64,000 nt of DNA from Agrococcus pavilionensis RW1 (GTDB lineage: Bacteria > Actinomycetota > Actinomycetes > Actinomycetales > Microbacteriaceae). A program made the position numbers and the translations under genes. Under the pieces are notes generated by a model that was not told the origin of the DNA, did not search any database, and saw only the letters and a list, made by a program, of their open reading frames with translations. The stretch lies in assembly GCF_000400485.1 (NCBI RefSeq), contig NZ_ASHR01000014.1:186001-250000 (forward strand), in the 5' to 3' direction. Positions 60,951 through 64,000 of this stretch are shown piece by piece; the first letter of the stretch is position 1, and each line of letters begins with the position of its first letter.

Positions 60951-62285
60951 GTGAACAAGATCCTGATCGTCGGAGGCGGCTACGCCGGCCTGTACACCGC
61001 TCGGGGGCTCGAGCGACTGCTGGGCGAGTCCGAGGCTGAGATCACGATCGTCGACCCGCTGCCGTACATGCAGTACCTGCCGTTCCTGCCGGAGGTCGCC
61101 GCGGGCTCGATCGAGCCCCGCCACGCGATCGTGCCGCTGCGCCGGCACCTCAGCCGCACGCGCGTCGTGCAGGCGAAGGTCACGGGCGTCGACCACGCGA
61201 GCAAGGTCGCCACGATCCAGCCCGAGGTCGGCGAGGCCTCGACGATCGAGTACGACGTGCTCGTCATGACGGCCGGCTCGGTCTCCCGCACCTTCCCCAT
61301 CCCGGGCGTCGCCGACGAGGCGATCGGCATGAAGACGATCGAGGAGGCCGTCGCGGTGCGCGACCGCCTGATCTCGAACTTCGCGAAGGCCGCGCAGCTG
61401 CCCGCCGGCCCCGAGCGCGACCGGCTGCTCACGACCGTCGTCGTCGGCGGCGGCTTCGCCGGCATCGAGACCATCGCCGAGCTCCGCGACCTCGCCACCC
61501 ACCTCCTCTCGCGCTTCCCCGAGATCGCGTTCGACGACGTGAAGTTCCACCTCGTCGAGGCGATGGGCCGCATCATGCCCGAGGTGTCCGAGCAGACCGC
61601 GCTCTGGGTCGTCGACGACCTGCGCAAGCGCGGCGTCGACGTGCACCTCGAGACGCAGCTGCAGAGCGCGCTCGAGGGCGTCGTCGAGCTGTCGACCGGC
61701 GAGCGCTTCGGCTCCGACCTCATCATCTGGACGGCCGGCGTCATGGCGAACCCCGTCGTGCGCACGACCGACCTGCCGCTCGACGACCGCGGCCGCATCA
61801 CGGCGCTCCCGACGCTGCAGGTCGCGCGCGACGGCGTCGTGGTGCCGGATGCGTGGACGGCCGGCGACGTCTCGGCGGTGCCCGACATCTCCAAGACCCC
61901 CGGCCCCGGCGGCTTCTGCGTGCCCAACGCGCAGCACGCGGTCCGCCAGGCGAAGCTGCTCGCGAAGAACATCGCCGCGGTCATCCGCGGCGACGCTCCG
62001 CGCGAGTACATCCACGACAACCAGGGCGCCGTCGCGGGCCTCGGCCTCTGGAACGGCGTGTTCCAGAAGGGCAAGATCGCCATCAAGGGCCCGCTCGCCT
62101 GGCTCGCGCACCGCGGCTACCACGGCCTCGCGATGCCGATGTGGGAGCGCAAGCTGCGCGTCTTCGGCGACTGGATCGGCGGCTTCTTCCTCGGTCGCGA
62201 CATCGCCGAGATCTCGCAGCGCGAGCAGCCGCGCGAGGCCTTCGAGACCTTCGCCTCCCGGCCGAAGCCCAAGGTCGACGCCTGA
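60951..62285 (+). CDS. ndh: Type II NADH dehydrogenase (NDH-2)
   Basis: The 444-residue peripheral-membrane flavoprotein passes electrons from NADH to menaquinone without pumping protons. It has the FAD loop ILIVGGGYAGLYTARGLERL, the NADH loop VVVGGGFAGIETIAELRDLA, VEAMGRIMPEVSEQTALWVV, IIWTAGVMANPVVRTTDLPL and VWTAGDVSAVPDI-type FAD-binding DAWTAGDVSAVPDISKTPGP. A C-terminal amphipathic region (FGDWIGGFFLGRDIAEIS) would hold it at the membrane. I prefer the GTG at 60951 (9 nt after GGGAAG); a GTG at 60945 is possible. Confidence 0.93.
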   Translation: MNKILIVGGGYAGLYTARGLERLLGESEAEITIVDPLPYMQYLPFLPEVAAGSIEPRHAIVPLRRHLSRTRVVQAKVTGVDHASKVATIQPEVGEASTIEYDVLVMTAGSVSRTFPIPGVADEAIGMKTIEEAVAVRDRLISNFAKAAQLPAGPERDRLLTTVVVGGGFAGIETIAELRDLATHLLSRFPEIAFDDVKFHLVEAMGRIMPEVSEQTALWVVDDLRKRGVDVHLETQLQSALEGVVELSTGERFGSDLIIWTAGVMANPVVRTTDLPLDDRGRITALPTLQVARDGVVVPDAWTAGDVSAVPDISKTPGPGGFCVPNAQHAVRQAKLLAKNIAAVIRGDAPREYIHDNQGAVAGLGLWNGVFQKGKIAIKGPLAWLAHRGYHGLAMPMWERKLRVFGDWIGGFFLGRDIAEISQREQPREAFETFASRPKPKVDA

Positions 62286-62305
62286 TCATCGACTGAACCT
62301 TCCTC

Positions 62306-62333
62306 AGCGCCGCGCCCCACGGGGCGCGGCGCT
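62306..62333 (+). terminator. Perfect 13-bp hairpin after ndh
   Basis: AGCGCCGCGCCCC (62306-62318), loop AC, GGGGCGCGGCGCT (62321-62333). It ends 4 nt before the TetR-gene -10 hexamer and has no U-tract. Confidence 0.75.
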
Positions 62334-62337
62334 GTCG

Positions 62338-62380
62338 TACACTCCATCTCGGACGGCTGTCCCAGACGGCAGAGATCGGA
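62338..62380 (+). promoter_or_regulatory. TetR-gene promoter with operator-like repeats
   Basis: TACACT (62338-62343) is the -10 candidate. Downstream, GGAC-N4-GTCC (62351-62362) and a second GACGGC copy (62365-62370) lie between the ATCTC (62346-62350) and GAGAT (62372-62376) arms, which could be an autoregulatory site in the leader. Confidence 0.4.
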
Positions 62381-62386
62381 GCCCGA

Positions 62387-62983
62387 GTGACCCGCAAGCC
62401 TGCGAGCGTGCGCCGCCAGGACCTCGTCGAGGCGGGGCTGCGCGTCATCGCGCGAGAGGGGATGCACGGCGCCACCGTGCGCGCGATCGTCGCCGAGGCG
62501 GGCGTGCCGCTCGCGACGTTCCACTACATCTTCGCCTCGCGCGACGAGATGATCGGCGCCGCGTACGCCTACATCTCGGAGGTGCCGGGGACGGGCGCCG
62601 CGCTCCCCGAGGACGCGTCGGTCGAGGACGTCGTGCGCGCGTCGTTCCTGCGCTGGTTCGAGCGCTTCCTCGAGCACCCCGAGTACGAGCTCGCGATCAT
62701 GGAGATCATGGCGTACTGCAGCCGCACGCCGTCGCTCGCGCACCTCCCCGGCAAGGTGCAGGAGCACTACCTCGAGGCGCTCGGCGAGCTCCTCGACCAC
62801 GTCCGGGAGCAGCTCGGCATCACAGCTCCCGCGATGCCGACGCGCGAGGTCGCGACCCTCGTGCTGCACGCGACGGATGGCCTCACCTACGCGTGGCTGC
62901 GCACGCGCGACAGCGAGGCGTCACGGCGCTGGATCGAGGCCGTCGTCCCCATGCTCGCCGCGGCGCTCGGGGACGAGCGGTGA
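62387..62983 (+). CDS. TetR/AcrR family transcriptional regulator
   Basis: The 198-residue protein has a TetR helix-turn-helix: RRQDLVEAGLRVIAREGMHG, ATVRAIVAEAGVPLATFHYI, FASRDEMIGAAYAYI. The C-terminal half is all helical (FLRWFERFLEHPEYELAIME and EHYLEALGELLDHVREQLGI) and would bind an unknown ligand. The GTG at 62387 has CGGAG upstream. Its stop overlaps the start of the PLP-enzyme gene, so the two are one unit and the regulator probably controls it. Confidence 0.9.
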   Translation: MTRKPASVRRQDLVEAGLRVIAREGMHGATVRAIVAEAGVPLATFHYIFASRDEMIGAAYAYISEVPGTGAALPEDASVEDVVRASFLRWFERFLEHPEYELAIMEIMAYCSRTPSLAHLPGKVQEHYLEALGELLDHVREQLGITAPAMPTREVATLVLHATDGLTYAWLRTRDSEASRRWIEAVVPMLAAALGDER

Positions 62984-64000
62984 GCGAGCTGCGGCTCGCC
63001 GCGGCCCGACCCTGGGCAGCAGAGGGCCACTGGTCGCGCATGGACGCCGCGACCGCCCACCTCGACGGCCCCTTCGCAGCCGTCTCGCTCGACGCCCTCG
63101 CGCGCAACGCGAGCGACATGGTGCGGCGAGCAGGCGGCACCCCGCTCCGCATCGCGACGAAGTCGGTGCGCAGCCGCGCTGTGATCGAGGCGGTGCTCGC
63201 GACCCCCGGCTGGCACGGCGTGCTGTCGGCGACGCTGCCGGAGGCGCTGTGGCTCGCCGGTTCGATCGACGACGTCGTGGTGGGCTACCCGACGACCGAC
63301 CGCGACGGACTCCGGGCGCTCGCGCGCGACGAGCGGGCGCTCGAGCGCGTGACGCTCATGGTCGACAGCGTCGACCACCTCGACCTCATCGACCGCGTCG
63401 TCCCCGGCCACCCCGAGCTGCGCATCGCGATCGAGCTCGACGCGTCGCTGCGCCTCGGGCCCATCTACGCGGGCGTGCGACGATCCCCGCAGCGCACGCC
63501 CGCCCAGCTCCTCGACCTCGCGCGCGCCGTCGTCGACCGGCCGGGCTTCCGGCTCGTCGGGATCATGGCCTACGAGGCGCAGATCTCCGGCGTGCAGAAC
63601 ACCGTGCCGCGGGGGCTCGTGCCGCCCGCCGTCCTGCGGCTCATGCAGCGGCTCTCGGCGCGCGAGCTGCTCGAGCGACGCGGCGCGGCCGTCGCGGCCG
63701 TGCGCGAGATCGCCGAGCTCGAGTTCGTCAACGGCGGCGGCACGGGATCGATCGACACGACGGCGAAGGAGGCCGCGGTCACCGAGATCGCCGCGGGCAG
63801 CGGGCTGTTCGGCGCCCACCTCTTCGACGGCTACCGCGCGTTCACCGTCGCGCCCGCGCTCGCCTTCGCCCTGCCCGTCGTGCGACGGCCAGGGCCCGGC
63901 TGGGTGACGCTCCTCGGCGGCGGCTGGGTCGCCTCGGGGCCGGCCGGGCACGACAAGGAGCCCATCGCGGCCTGGCCGGAGGGGCTGCGCCTCGACCGCG
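62980..64000 (+). CDS. Alanine-racemase/D-threonine-aldolase-like PLP enzyme (truncated by window edge)
   Basis: The frame from GTG 62980 stays open to the window end (about 340 codons). It looks like the amino-acid deaminase/aldolase group of fold-type III PLP enzymes: the cofactor lysine lies in TPLRIATKSVRSRAVIEAVL, followed by GVLSATLPEALWLAGSIDDV, VGYPTTDRDGLRALARDERA, RIAIELDASLRLGPIYAGVR, LVGIMAYEAQISGVQNTVPR, EFVNGGGTGSIDTTAKEAAV and VTLLGGGWVASGPAGHDKEP. It probably racemises, deaminates or cleaves a hydroxy-amino acid; the substrate is unknown. The start overlaps the TetR stop (GTGA). The C-terminus is missing. Confidence 0.82.
   Translation, partial: MSELRLAAARPWAAEGHWSRMDAATAHLDGPFAAVSLDALARNASDMVRRAGGTPLRIATKSVRSRAVIEAVLATPGWHGVLSATLPEALWLAGSIDDVVVGYPTTDRDGLRALARDERALERVTLMVDSVDHLDLIDRVVPGHPELRIAIELDASLRLGPIYAGVRRSPQRTPAQLLDLARAVVDRPGFRLVGIMAYEAQISGVQNTVPRGLVPPAVLRLMQRLSARELLERRGAAVAAVREIAELEFVNGGGTGSIDTTAKEAAVTEIAAGSGLFGAHLFDGYRAFTVAPALAFALPVVRRPGPGWVTLLGGGWVASGPAGHDKEPIAAWPEGLRLDR

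Overview
This 64 kb window is chromosomal DNA from a very GC-rich actinobacterium. The best guess is a member of the Microbacteriaceae, perhaps Agrococcus-like. The grounds are codon use with almost exclusive G or C in third positions, frequent GTG starts, a WhiB regulator, DUF3499, DUF501 and DUF5719 proteins, an F420-type LLM oxidoreductase and a fused RmlC-RmlD enzyme. The family assignment is inference; no rRNA is present to settle it. I see no phage, insertion sequence, plasmid or CRISPR signature.

Layout. (1) 1-9.1 kb: cell-surface glycan genes. They comprise the end of a membrane protein, two RgpF-type proteins (one fused to a GH99-like/WbsX domain), a GT2 enzyme and a flippase on the minus strand, then a GT2/DUF2304 pair and a polyprenol-phosphate-mannose-synthase-like enzyme on the plus strand. 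(2) 9.1-26.2 kb: an acyl-CoA dehydrogenase, then the actinobacterial envelope-sugar cluster: manA, GT2, whiB2-like, O-antigen-ligase-like, a giant GT2-membrane protein, DUF5719, a metallopeptidase-like protein, DUF3499, manB, rmlB, rmlCD, an acyltransferase and ahcY. Much of this gene set also surrounds whiB2 in Mycobacterium tuberculosis. (3) 26.2-33.5 kb: small regulators, tRNA-Gln, glmU, prs, two unknowns and rlmC. (4) 33.7-48.7 kb: a transport and sugar-acid region. It holds an SSS symporter with a 42-residue partner, an APC permease, gnd, an LLM oxidoreductase, and an IclR-governed operon whose enzymes can be read in order as 2-ketoaldonate reductase, 5-ketogluconate reductase, L-idonate dehydrogenase, gluconokinase and GntP permease. 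Gnd would take the resulting 6-phosphogluconate into the pentose phosphate pathway. (5) 48.7-64 kb: housekeeping genes rplY, pth, mfd, mazG, hisS, eno, ftsB-like, DUF501 and ndh, interrupted by a YcnI-type copper-related pair, and ending in a TetR gene and a truncated PLP-enzyme gene.

How genes work together. manA and manB supply mannose-1-phosphate and rmlB/rmlCD supply dTDP-rhamnose. The RgpF, GT2, ligase-like and flippase proteins would consume or export these sugars. rmlA is not in the window.

Regulation visible in sequence. About twenty genes have a TAnnnT-like -10 hexamer ending 6-7 nt before the start codon, which predicts leaderless mRNAs. One of these leaderless units is a 16-codon upstream ORF whose stop overlaps the flippase start. 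The IclR gene and its target operon share an operator (GAAC-N3-GTYC plus a ten-base tail). Strong perfect hairpins close several transcription units, and no gene-free stretch exceeds 300 bases.
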